The notes beneath the pieces were generated by a model, which saw nothing but the letters and a program-made list of their open reading frames with translations, did not search any database and was not told the origin of the DNA. A stretch of 9,328 bases of DNA, taken from NCBI GenBank assembly GCA_017515765.1, contig JAFWFF010000194.1, positions 1-9,328 of the forward strand, given 5' to 3'. A program made the translations under genes and the position numbers. How positions within the stretch are numbered: the first letter of the stretch is position 1; the number at the start of each line of letters is the position of its first letter. The stretch comes from Bacillota bacterium. Its GTDB lineage: Bacteria > Bacillota > Clostridia > Peptostreptococcales > Anaerovoracaceae. Of the stretch, positions 1-6,230 are shown piece after piece.

Positions 1-64
1 GGTCCAGAAACAGCCTGATATCGGTTTCTTTGGTCTTTCTCTCTATAGCGGACTGTCTTGCCAT
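1..64 (-). CDS. hisB: Imidazoleglycerol-phosphate dehydratase, N-terminal fragment (cut by window edge)
   Basis: Only the first 21 codons are inside the window. They read MARQSAIERKTKETDIRLFL and then Asp. The ERKTKETDI segment is the characteristic start of HisB, which dehydrates imidazoleglycerol phosphate to imidazoleacetol phosphate in histidine synthesis. The ATG (64-62) follows the hisC stop codon after a single base, and an AAAGGAG ribosome binding site lies inside the end of hisC, seven bases upstream. This spacing implies translational coupling with hisC, whose enzyme uses the HisB product. The rest of the gene lies outside the window, so completeness and catalytic residues cannot be judged. 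The identification rests on the N-terminal motif plus operon position. Confidence 0.85.
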   Translation of the reverse strand, partial: MARQSAIERKTKETDIRLFLD

Positions 65-65
65 A

Positions 66-1175
66 CTATCTCCTTTCGCCCGTCAGGAGCTCGTTCAGAG
101 CCTTTACGAGGGCATCCATCTGCTCGTCCGTCCCTATCGTAATCCTCAGGTAGTTCCTGATCCTCTCTTTGGAGAACCTGCGGACTATTATCCCCTTCTC
201 TCTCAGACCCTGCGCGAGCGCCTCCCCGGACACTTCCGGATGTCTCGCGAAGACGAAGTTCGCCTTTGACGGGAGCACCTCCATGCCGAGAGCCCTGAGC
301 TCTTCCGTTACCCTTCCGCGGGTTGCGGCTATCTTCGCGCAGTTAGCCATATAGTAATCTTTTTCTTCGACTGCGGCAAGCCCCGCGGCCTCGGTCATGC
401 GGTTCACGCTGTAGGGGTTGGTCGAGTATTTGATGAGTTCCAGATCTTTGATCAAAGACTCGTGCGCCACCGCGAAGCCGAGCCTGGCGCCCGCGAGCGA
501 ATACGACTTGGAGAAGGTCCTGCAGATCACCAGGTTGTCGAACTCTGCGAGCAGGCCGAGCGAAGTCTCCGCCCCGAAGTCAACGTAGGCCTCGTCGACC
601 ACCACTACGCTGTTCCTGCAGCCCTCGAGCAGCCTTCGTATGCCTTCCTTCCCGAGGGTGATGCCCGTAGGCGCGTTGGGCTCCGCAATTACCACGAGCC
701 TCCTGCCTTCCGCGCATTCCGCCGCGTAATCCTTCGTGTCCACAGTCCAGTCATCCTTCAGCGGTATCTCTTTGTAAGGCGTTCCGTAGAGGTCGCCGAA
801 CACCGTGTAAAAACCGTATGTCACGTCCGGGAAGACCGCCGGCACGTCACTGTCGGAGAAGGCTCCGAAAGCGAAGTTCAGGATGTCGTCCGACCCGTTG
901 CTTATGAAGATGTTCTCAGGCTTCGGAACAAAGCCGGAGTCCCCCGCCTCTTCCTTCAGGGACTCCGCCAGCGCGCGCCTCAGCGCGTTTTGATCGGGGT
1001 CCGGGTAGAGGTTGAGTTTCCCTGCCGCCTCCTCTGCAGCCTTCAGCACTTTCGGGGCGGGCGGATAAGGAGACTCGTTCGTGTTCAGCTTGATGACTTT
1101 CATCCCGGCGGGCGGCTGCTCGCCCGGCACATAGGCCGTCAGATCCCTGTATCTGTTCGTCAGATATCCGCTCAT
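66..1175 (-). CDS. hisC: Histidinol-phosphate aminotransferase
   Basis: HisC is a PLP-dependent fold type I aminotransferase of the cytosol. It converts imidazoleacetol phosphate and glutamate to histidinol phosphate and 2-oxoglutarate. At 369 residues it has the usual family length. Visible landmarks are KLNTNESPYPP (29-39), the cofactor phosphate-binding region SNGSDD (92-97), PNAPTG (166-171), DEAYVDFG (194-201) and the PLP-binding lysine K223 in RTFSKSYSLAGARLGFA. Near the C terminus, R343 in LRITIGT fits the arginine that holds the substrate carboxylate. The start ATG overlaps the stop of the hisZG gene as ATGA (1175-1172), with a GGAAAGGA site upstream, so translation is probably coupled. 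hisB follows after one base. In many bacteria hisD lies between hisG and hisC, and here it does not. Nothing in the protein itself looks degraded. Confidence 0.96.
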   Translation of the reverse strand: MSGYLTNRYRDLTAYVPGEQPPAGMKVIKLNTNESPYPPAPKVLKAAEEAAGKLNLYPDPDQNALRRALAESLKEEAGDSGFVPKPENIFISNGSDDILNFAFGAFSDSDVPAVFPDVTYGFYTVFGDLYGTPYKEIPLKDDWTVDTKDYAAECAEGRRLVVIAEPNAPTGITLGKEGIRRLLEGCRNSVVVVDEAYVDFGAETSLGLLAEFDNLVICRTFSKSYSLAGARLGFAVAHESLIKDLELIKYSTNPYSVNRMTEAAGLAAVEEKDYYMANCAKIAATRGRVTEELRALGMEVLPSKANFVFARHPEVSGEALAQGLREKGIIVRRFSKERIRNYLRITIGTDEQMDALVKALNELLTGERR

Positions 1176-2767
1176 TCCTTTATGATCCTTTCCAGATCCG
1201 CGACCAGTTTCGCCACGGCCTTCTGCCTGAACTTGTATGCGGCTTTGTTCGCTATGAGCCGCGCGCTGACCGGGGCGACCTCCGCCACCACTTCCAGATC
1301 GTTCTCCTTCAGCGTCTTTCCGGTCTCCACTATATCCACTATCACGTCCGAAAGCCCGAGCACCGGGGCGAGCTCGATCGAACCGTTCAGCTTGATCACG
1401 TCGATGTCCCTGCTCTCGGCCTCATAGTAGCTCCGCGCGATCCCCGGGAATTTGGTCGCGACTCTCAGTGTCCGTGACATATCCTCCGTAAAGCCCTTCG
1501 CCGCCGCGACTGCCATCCTGCATTTGCCGACCCTGAGATCCATGAGTTCGTAGACGTCCGGCTGATACTCGAGCAGGATGTCCTTCCCCGCGACGCCTAT
1601 GTCCGCGGCGCCCCTTTCAACGTAGATCCCGACGTCCGAGGGCTTGACCCAGAAGAAGCTTATCCCCGCCTCGCGGTTCTCAAAGACCAGTTTGCGGTTG
1701 TCTTCTTTGATCTCGGGGCACGGATAGCCGGCGTTCTCGAAGATCTCGTATACCTTCTTGCCTAGCCTTCCTTTTGGGAGCGCGACTCTCAGCATCTTCG
1801 GTCCTGCTTCGCCTGCGCCGTTTCCTGCCGAAGCGGCTCCGTCCTCCAGCCTGTCGAGGTAGAGAGCAAAGCCGATGGCTCCGTCCTTCTTTCCGAGATG
1901 CTCCATAAGCCCGTCGTATCTCCCGCCGGAGAGGATGCTCTTTGGTATCCCCGCGGCATAGCCCTTGAAGATTATGCCGCTGTAGTATTTCATATTGCTT
2001 ATTATCGAGAAATCCAGGATCACCCTTCCTCTCAGGCCGATGCTCTTCAGATAGCCAGTCACCTGTTCGAGTTCGTCCAGGGCTTCCGCGGAAGCTTTAT
2101 CCTTCAGGATCTTTCTGAGAGACGCGATCACGGTACGGGCCGGGCCGCTCGCGTTCATCACGCCTTCGATCCCGCAAAGCGTTTCGGGAGCGATCGCGCC
2201 GCTCTCCGCGAGAGCTCTCAGGCCGTCGCGGTTTTTGTCACCGATGAGCCGGACGACCTCCTGCGCGGTCTTCTCGTCCAGTCCGGAGGTCACAGCCTGA
2301 AGTATGCCGAGATGCGATATCTCAAGGACGTAATCGCGGGTCACGTTCTCCATGGTCTGCGCCGCAAGGCCCAGCACATCGCAGACGTTCTCCGCTCCGA
2401 GATAGCCAAGGCATTCGAGCCCTATCTGCATGATCTCGCGGTAATCGCCGTCCGCCTCGCATCTGTAGATCTTCTCGCTGTAATAGAGCTTATCAGTCTT
2501 ATCCGGATCGTCGCCGTGGTTCTTTACTATGGACAAAGTAATGTCGGGGCGGAGAGCCATGAGCTTTCCTTCTGCCCCGCTGAACGTGATGATGCTGCGC
2601 GACGGGATGAAGTCCTTTGATCTCGAATAGAGGTCATATTCCTCGAACTTACCCATCTTGAAGTTCGAATACCCGCTTTTCTTGTAAAGGCTCCTGAGCT
2701 TGAGCTCAAGGATCTCGGACGGCCTGAGCTCGTCGAGGATGCCTGTCGATTTGTTTTTCTTTTTCAT
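1172..2767 (-). CDS. hisZG: HisZ-HisG fusion: ATP phosphoribosyltransferase with fused regulatory subunit
   Basis: A single 531-residue frame carries two proteins that are normally separate. Residues 1 to about 307 resemble HisZ, the histidyl-tRNA synthetase paralogue that regulates short-form HisG. They include a class II motif 2-like stretch (YRCEADGDYREIMQIGLE, 101-118), GGRYDGL (281-287) and GFALYLDRL (299-307). Residues 308-324 are rich in Ala, Gly and Glu and look like a flexible linker. Residues 325-531 are a complete short-form HisG of about 207 residues, with LPKGRLGK (330-337) and the PRPP-binding region LGLSDVIVDIVETGKTL (470-486). HisG joins ATP and PRPP to form phosphoribosyl-ATP, the first step of histidine synthesis. 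HisZ normally brings activation and histidine feedback. The ATG at 2767 has no GGAGG-type site and sits directly after an 8-bp tandem repeat. Met325 begins exactly where free HisG proteins begin and has an AGGA six bases upstream, so a separate HisG product is possible. Confidence 0.93.
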   Translation of the reverse strand: MKKKNKSTGILDELRPSEILELKLRSLYKKSGYSNFKMGKFEEYDLYSRSKDFIPSRSIITFSGAEGKLMALRPDITLSIVKNHGDDPDKTDKLYYSEKIYRCEADGDYREIMQIGLECLGYLGAENVCDVLGLAAQTMENVTRDYVLEISHLGILQAVTSGLDEKTAQEVVRLIGDKNRDGLRALAESGAIAPETLCGIEGVMNASGPARTVIASLRKILKDKASAEALDELEQVTGYLKSIGLRGRVILDFSIISNMKYYSGIIFKGYAAGIPKSILSGGRYDGLMEHLGKKDGAIGFALYLDRLEDGAASAGNGAGEAGPKMLRVALPKGRLGKKVYEIFENAGYPCPEIKEDNRKLVFENREAGISFFWVKPSDVGIYVERGAADIGVAGKDILLEYQPDVYELMDLRVGKCRMAVAAAKGFTEDMSRTLRVATKFPGIARSYYEAESRDIDVIKLNGSIELAPVLGLSDVIVDIVETGKTLKENDLEVVAEVAPVSARLIANKAAYKFRQKAVAKLVADLERIIKE

Positions 2768-2791
2768 ATCACTTTATCGCTTTATCACTTT
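2768..2791 (-). repeat. Three tandem 8-bp repeats directly before the hisZG start codon
   Basis: Read on the minus strand, the units are AAAGTGAT, AAAGCGAT and AAAGTGAT, ending immediately before the ATG. They occupy most of the predicted 37-nt leader. No GGAGG-like Shine-Dalgarno site is present. The GTGAT element matches the outer part of the sequence complementary to the 16S rRNA 3' end (AGGAGGTGATC), so the repeats may act as weak ribosome contacts. That role is inference. Confidence 0.75.
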
Positions 2792-2801
2792 AACGCGTTA
2801 A
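2790..2801. promoter_or_regulatory. Perfect 12-bp palindrome in the his leader, possible operator
   Basis: TTAACGCGTTAA is identical to its own reverse complement. It lies just downstream of the predicted his transcription start (about 2804) and abuts the inverted repeat over the -10 region. A repressor bound here would block the promoter. The regulator is not identifiable from the sequence. The palindrome is seen directly; the operator role is inference. Confidence 0.5.
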
Positions 2802-2818
2802 TGTAATATAATATTACA
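2802..2818. promoter_or_regulatory. 17-bp inverted repeat matching the GlnR/TnrA box pattern, over the his -10 and start region
   Basis: TGTAATATAATATTACA has perfect 8-bp arms around one central A. It fits the published GlnR/TnrA box TGTNA-N7-TNACA exactly, including its length and AT-rich centre. It covers the -10 hexamer and the predicted transcription start of the his operon, a position that would favour repression. An AT-rich -10 region can produce such symmetry by chance, and no GlnR gene is in view, so the assignment is tentative. Confidence 0.5.
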
Positions 2819-2839
2819 GCCTTTGTGCGGCTGTGTCAA
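2811..2839 (-). promoter_or_regulatory. Sigma-A type promoter of the histidine operon
   Basis: On the minus strand a perfect TTGACA (2839-2834) is followed by a 17-base spacer (2833-2817) and TAATAT (2816-2811). Transcription should start near 2804, 37 bases before the hisZG ATG. The spacer region holds an inverted repeat, ACAGCC and GGCTGT separated by seven bases (2834-2816). The -35 lies only 20 bases beyond the stop of the preceding gene. No T-box or histidine-rich leader peptide fits in so short a leader. Confidence 0.8.
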
Positions 2840-2858
2840 CACCTTATATCAAAAATTC

Positions 2859-3095
2859 TCAGTCTTTTACGGAAACGGTCTCCACGCGGTCGCCGCAGTC
2901 TCCTTCTTCGACTCCGAACCTTGTGCACATCGACGCGAGAGCGCAGCTCGAGCAGGCCTTGTCCTGCTTCTCCTGCATCTCGCGGTCGCGCTTCCTCGCG
3001 TTATGCGCCGCGCCGAAGCCCCATACCGCAGCAAGAGCCGCGATGCAGAGTGCCGCGATGAGTATGTAACCTATATGAGAAAAAAAGTAATCCAT
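2859..3095 (-). CDS. Small Cys-rich single-pass membrane protein, FeoB-associated type
   Basis: This is a 78-residue protein with one hydrophobic segment (about 8-29), a basic stretch HNARKRDRE that should lie in the cytoplasm, and then four cysteines at 48, 51, 57 and 67 (C-x2-C-x5-C-x9-C). The segment CSSCALASMC resembles the small FeoB-associated Cys-rich membrane proteins, although no feoB is in view. A GGAAGGA site lies six bases before the ATG. The gene starts 26 bases after the stop of the metal permease gene and is probably in the same operon. The cysteines could bind a metal ion or an iron-sulfur centre and pass metal to or from the permease, but that is inference. The stop lies 20 bases before the -35 of the his promoter. 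The coding call is supported by the ribosome site and clear domain layout, the family only by resemblance. Confidence 0.75.
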   Translation of the reverse strand: MDYFFSHIGYILIAALCIAALAAVWGFGAAHNARKRDREMQEKQDKACSSCALASMCTRFGVEEGDCGDRVETVSVKD

Positions 3096-3121
3096 CTCTT
3101 TCCTTCCGGCGCATGACCTAT

Positions 3122-3982
3122 TCAGAAAACTATACCTGACGCTTCTATAAGCACACCCCAGGCGACGCTTATAGCATAAAGCACGCCTACGATAGTGAGG
3201 TTCTCCTTAAGATTGTGATTCTCCTCGAACAGAACGAGCATTCCGACCCCTGCGCTCACCAGGAGCCCGCTCATCATGGCTCCGGATCCGATGACTCCGC
3301 TCAGGTAGAGCTGGCTGATCAGTATCGAAGCTGCGCAGTTCGGGATGAGCCCGACCAGTGCCGCCGCCATCTCGCCTACGACAGGCACGTCGCCAAAGAG
3401 CGCGGAAAGCTGATCCTTCCCTACCCCTTCCATTATAGCATTGAGGCAGAACGTGATGGCAAATATTATCGCGGTGGTCTTAATCGTCCGGATCAGGACT
3501 TCGGCTATGATCCCGTGCCCGTCGTCGCTGCAGTCGTGGCCGTGCTCCTTCCGGTGGTCGATGAGCGCCTTCTCCTTATCCGAAAAGAAGCGCCTTATCA
3601 TGAAAACGACCAGATAACCGCTCACCGCCGCGATCAGGACCTTTGCGAGGAGGAGCTTCGCGATCGTTCCGGCTCCGGCCTGCTCGGCTATGAACACCGG
3701 GAGCATCTCGTCGGACGTCGACATGAACACCGCGAGCGAAGTCCCCATATTGATCAGCCCCGCGCTGTAGAGGTTGGACGCTGCAGCGGAAAACCCGCAC
3801 TGGGGAAATACGCCAAGAAGCGCGCCGAGTATCGGCCCGCTCTTTCCCGCTTTCGCTATGGCGTCCGCCAGCCTGTCCCCCGTCTTCCTCTCTATGGCCT
3901 CCATCAAAGCGTAGGTGACCAGGAGGAACGGCAGGAGCTTCAGGCAGTCCAGGACGGTATCCTTAAGAACATCCAAAAACAT
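3122..3982 (-). CDS. ArsP_2-family permease, putative metal or arsenic efflux protein
   Basis: This is a 286-residue membrane protein with about eight hydrophobic segments. The opening LKLLPFLLVTYALMEAIE and the block LLGVFPQCGFSAAASNLYSAG (56-75, continuing to STSDEMLP) match the ArsP_2 family of putative heavy-metal exporters, annotated variously as arsenic efflux protein or putative manganese transporter. An internal repeat is visible: PQCGFS (60-65) with the following LY and helix returns as PNCAAS (214-219). The paired Pro-x-Cys motifs probably lie at the transport site. The central loop IDHRKEHGHDCSDDGHG (141-157) has four histidines and a cysteine and could sense or bind metal. The gene begins three bases after the coaBC stop, with a GGAAGAG site inside the coaBC end, so it is translated with coaBC. 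The substrate is unknown and no ars regulator is nearby. Confidence 0.85.
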   Translation of the reverse strand: MFLDVLKDTVLDCLKLLPFLLVTYALMEAIERKTGDRLADAIAKAGKSGPILGALLGVFPQCGFSAAASNLYSAGLINMGTSLAVFMSTSDEMLPVFIAEQAGAGTIAKLLLAKVLIAAVSGYLVVFMIRRFFSDKEKALIDHRKEHGHDCSDDGHGIIAEVLIRTIKTTAIIFAITFCLNAIMEGVGKDQLSALFGDVPVVGEMAAALVGLIPNCAASILISQLYLSGVIGSGAMMSGLLVSAGVGMLVLFEENHNLKENLTIVGVLYAISVAWGVLIEASGIVF

Positions 3983-3985
3983 ATC

Positions 3986-5206
3986 CTATGCTCTTCCGCT
4001 TGCTTTTATAAAATCGAATATCGCCTTGGCGACCATGTCTTTCCCCGCGAGTTCCAGCGGATACACGCCGCCCCCGGTGATCAGAGTGACCCTGTTGGTG
4101 TCGGTGCCGAAGCCTGCGCCATCTTCCTTCAGGTTGTTCGCGACTATCATGTCGCAGTTCTTCCTCTCGAGCTTGGCCGCCGAATTCTCGAGCATGTTCT
4201 GAGTCTCCATGGAAAAGCCGCAGATGAACTGCCCGGCTTTCTTCTTCTCGCCCAGATGCTTAAGAATGTCTTTGGTGCGCCTGAGCGGTATAGAAAGGTC
4301 TCCTTCTTTCTTTTTGATCTTGTTGTCCGATACGGTCATCGGGGTGTAGTCGCTCACCGCAGCCGCTTTCAGTATGATATCGGCGTCTTCTGCTTCAGCC
4401 GTTACAGCGCGGAACATGTCCTCCGCTGAAGTGACTTCCACTACCCTGACGAACCTCGGGACCTCCGCTGTGGTGAACGCCTTGACGAGCACGACGTCCG
4501 CGCCCCTGAGCATCGCTTCCTTAGCGAGAGCAAAGCCCATCTTGCCGCTGGAATGGTTGCTTATGAACCTCACCGGGTCAATAGCTTCGCGCGTCGCCCC
4601 TGCTGTCACCAGGACCTTCTTTCCCGCGAGATCCTTCTCCCGGGCGATCTCCTTCTCTATGTAAGCAATGAGCTCATCAGGCTCAGGCATCTTCCCCGCT
4701 CCCGTGTCTCCGCAGGCGAGAAGCCCTGACGCGGGCTCGATCACCTCGACGCCGCGTTCCTTAAGCTTCGCGATGTTCTCCTGCGTCGCCGGGTTCTCAA
4801 GCATAGCGGTATTCATCGCGGGAGCTATGATCTTATGGCATTTCGCCGCGAGGAACGTCGTCGAGAGCATGTCGTCGGCGAGTCCCCAGGCGAACTTGGC
4901 GATCACGTTCGCGGTGGCGGGCGCGATCAGGAACACGTCGGCCTTCTTCGCGAGGGAGATATGCTTGACGTCAAACTCGAAATCCCTGTCGAAGGTGTCG
5001 TGGTAGCATTTGTTCCCGGTAAGGGTCTCGAATGTGAGCGGCGAGATGAATTCGCAGGCGTTCTCCGTCATTATGACGTCCACGTCCGCGCCGAGCTTCT
5101 TAAGACCGCTCGCGACATACGCGGCCTTGTACGCGGCTATTCCTCCGGATATCCCCAGGAGGACGTTCTTCCCCTCGAGGGGCTTCACGCTTTGCTTTGT
5201 TTCCAT
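3986..5206 (-). CDS. coaBC: Bifunctional phosphopantothenoylcysteine decarboxylase / phosphopantothenate-cysteine ligase
   Basis: CoaBC carries out two steps of coenzyme A synthesis: joining cysteine to 4'-phosphopantothenate (CoaB, C-terminal half) and decarboxylating the product to 4'-phosphopantetheine with FMN (CoaC, N-terminal half). The 406 residues are the normal length. CoaC motifs are GISGGIAAYK (18-27), the catalytic His82 in KHISL, PATAN (96-100), Asn132 in PAMNTAM and Cys165 in ACGDTGAGKMPEP. CoaB motifs are TAGATREAIDPVRFISN (201-217) followed by HSSGKMG, AAVSDY (282-287) and the lysine cluster KIKKK (296-300). The frame is open to a GTG at 5332, but that would run inside the HAD gene. 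The ATG at 5206 has an AGGAG site eight bases upstream and gives the usual N terminus. It follows the HAD stop by 17 bases and is followed by the permease gene after 3 bases. Confidence 0.96.
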   Translation of the reverse strand: METKQSVKPLEGKNVLLGISGGIAAYKAAYVASGLKKLGADVDVIMTENACEFISPLTFETLTGNKCYHDTFDRDFEFDVKHISLAKKADVFLIAPATANVIAKFAWGLADDMLSTTFLAAKCHKIIAPAMNTAMLENPATQENIAKLKERGVEVIEPASGLLACGDTGAGKMPEPDELIAYIEKEIAREKDLAGKKVLVTAGATREAIDPVRFISNHSSGKMGFALAKEAMLRGADVVLVKAFTTAEVPRFVRVVEVTSAEDMFRAVTAEAEDADIILKAAAVSDYTPMTVSDNKIKKKEGDLSIPLRRTKDILKHLGEKKKAGQFICGFSMETQNMLENSAAKLERKNCDMIVANNLKEDGAGFGTDTNRVTLITGGGVYPLELAGKDMVAKAIFDFIKASGRA

Positions 5207-5223
5207 GTTTAAGGCTCCTGCTC

Positions 5224-6141
5224 TCAGTCTGCGTTGAGGTGTTTCGGGACTCCCGTAGCGGATTCGGTGATACGGTTCAGTTCGTCCTTCGCTATGCGGT
5301 CCGCGAATTCTTTGATCTTGCCGGAGATCCACATATATGCCTGGGTCCCTTCCCTGTAGTCCGCCTCCGCGTACATGTCGATACGGCCGCTCTTCCTGAG
5401 CTCCTCGACCTGCCTGAACGCCCTGAAGTCCTGTTTGGGATAGATCGCGAAGGTCGACCCTCCGTTCGATCTCACTACGGAGAAAGCCGGCACGTCGCTC
5501 GGCCCGTCCGCGATATAGATCATGTTCTTCATCTTGACCCTGCGGACCTCCTCAGGCATCGAGGCGTTCACGTCGATCTCGGGATAGACGTTTACGCCTT
5601 TGTTGATCTCGAAGATCGCGCGGGTCTTGGTGGTATTGTCTATGGTATAGCCGATCTCGCTGATCACGCGGCTTCCGTCAGGCTGCTCATCTTCAATGAG
5701 CTCGCAGCCCCAGACTCCGTCGACGAATTCCGCGACAGGAGAGCCCTCGATTATCGGGGTCATCCCCGTGCTCACGATGTAGTGTTCGACTTTGATCTCG
5801 AACTTGTCGTATGACCGGTCGTTCTCTATCATCTCGCGCGTCCTGCGGAAGATCTCCGGGACTCCGGGGTAGAATTTAAGCCGGCTGCCGTAGGATCTCA
5901 GTTTCTCGTTGTTCAGGCCTTTGAACCTGCCTTCCTTCGCGTATCTGATGAAGTGGTTCAGGTAGATGGTGTCCTTGTTTACCTTGACGCCCTGCTCCCT
6001 GCGGTAGTATCCGGGGAGTTCGTTCACCTCGCGCCAGAAGGCGGCGGGATCCACGCCGTAGTCGTCAAAGATCGGATCCTGCATGTATCCGTCGATCAAA
6101 GTCCGGTCAAAGTCCCATATCACCGCGATTATATTAGCCAT
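5224..6141 (-). CDS. HAD-superfamily phosphatase of unknown substrate, upstream of coaBC
   Basis: This 305-residue protein carries the haloacid dehalogenase signature motifs in order: motif I WDFDRTL with D10 and D12, motif II IVSTGM with S124, a motif III lysine near K172 or K181, and motif IV IADGPSDVPAF with D212 and D216. The nucleophile Asp10 predicts a Mg-dependent phosphomonoesterase that works through an aspartyl-phosphate. The layout with a long insert between motifs I and II (about 20-115) recalls phosphoserine phosphatase-like HAD proteins. The substrate cannot be read from the sequence. The ATG at 6141 has a GGAGGA site six bases upstream. A GTG at 6198 in the same frame would add 19 poorly conserved-looking residues and was rejected. 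The gene is the first of the coaBC operon and ends 17 bases before coaBC, which suggests, but does not show, a role near CoA or phosphopantetheine metabolism. Confidence 0.88.
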   Translation of the reverse strand: MANIIAVIWDFDRTLIDGYMQDPIFDDYGVDPAAFWREVNELPGYYRREQGVKVNKDTIYLNHFIRYAKEGRFKGLNNEKLRSYGSRLKFYPGVPEIFRRTREMIENDRSYDKFEIKVEHYIVSTGMTPIIEGSPVAEFVDGVWGCELIEDEQPDGSRVISEIGYTIDNTTKTRAIFEINKGVNVYPEIDVNASMPEEVRRVKMKNMIYIADGPSDVPAFSVVRSNGGSTFAIYPKQDFRAFRQVEELRKSGRIDMYAEADYREGTQAYMWISGKIKEFADRIAKDELNRITESATGVPKHLNAD

Positions 6142-6230
6142 GTCTTCCTCCGTACTGCTCCGTAGTCTTTCTTCCCGCCGGGACTTACGCTGAAACACAC
6201 ATTTATGTGTTTAATCAAAAACCGAATTGC
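6142..6230 (-). other. Leader and promoter region of the HAD-coaBC operon, no clear promoter found
   Basis: This gap lies between the rplT terminator and the HAD gene. It holds an inverted repeat at 6193-6212 (AAACACA, six bases, TGTGTTT) and a short GC palindrome near 6172-6182. A TTGATT stands at 6217-6212, but no good -10 follows at the right distance. A promoter is expected here because of the terminator upstream, yet none can be assigned with confidence. Confidence 0.35.

Noticed and set aside
462..1427. Long plus-strand open frame (321 codons) opposite hisC and hisZG
   Set aside because: It is antisense to genes with clear family motifs, its product is Arg-rich with no recognisable domain, and no ribosome site was seen. 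It is a GC-rich shadow frame.
2823..3116. Several overlapping plus-strand small frames opposite the Cys-rich protein gene
   Set aside because: They lack ribosome sites and recognisable features; the minus-strand frame has a ribosome site, a membrane segment and ordered cysteines.
3215..4429. Long plus-strand open frame (404 codons) opposite the permease and coaBC
   Set aside because: It lies antisense across two well-identified genes and their junction, and its composition is that of a shadow frame.
5207..5332. N-terminal extension of coaBC from a GTG at 5332
   Set aside because: It would overlap the HAD gene by over 100 bases, has no family similarity, and the ATG at 5206 has a well-placed AGGAG.
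6142..6198. N-terminal extension of the HAD gene from a GTG at 6198
   Set aside because: The extra residues are basic and unlike the family start; GGAGGA before the ATG at 6141 fits better.
6193..6217. Possible promoter for the HAD-coaBC operon around TTGATT and the AAACACA/TGTGTTT repeat
   Set aside because: No acceptable -10 hexamer at 16-18 bases was found, so only the region was described.
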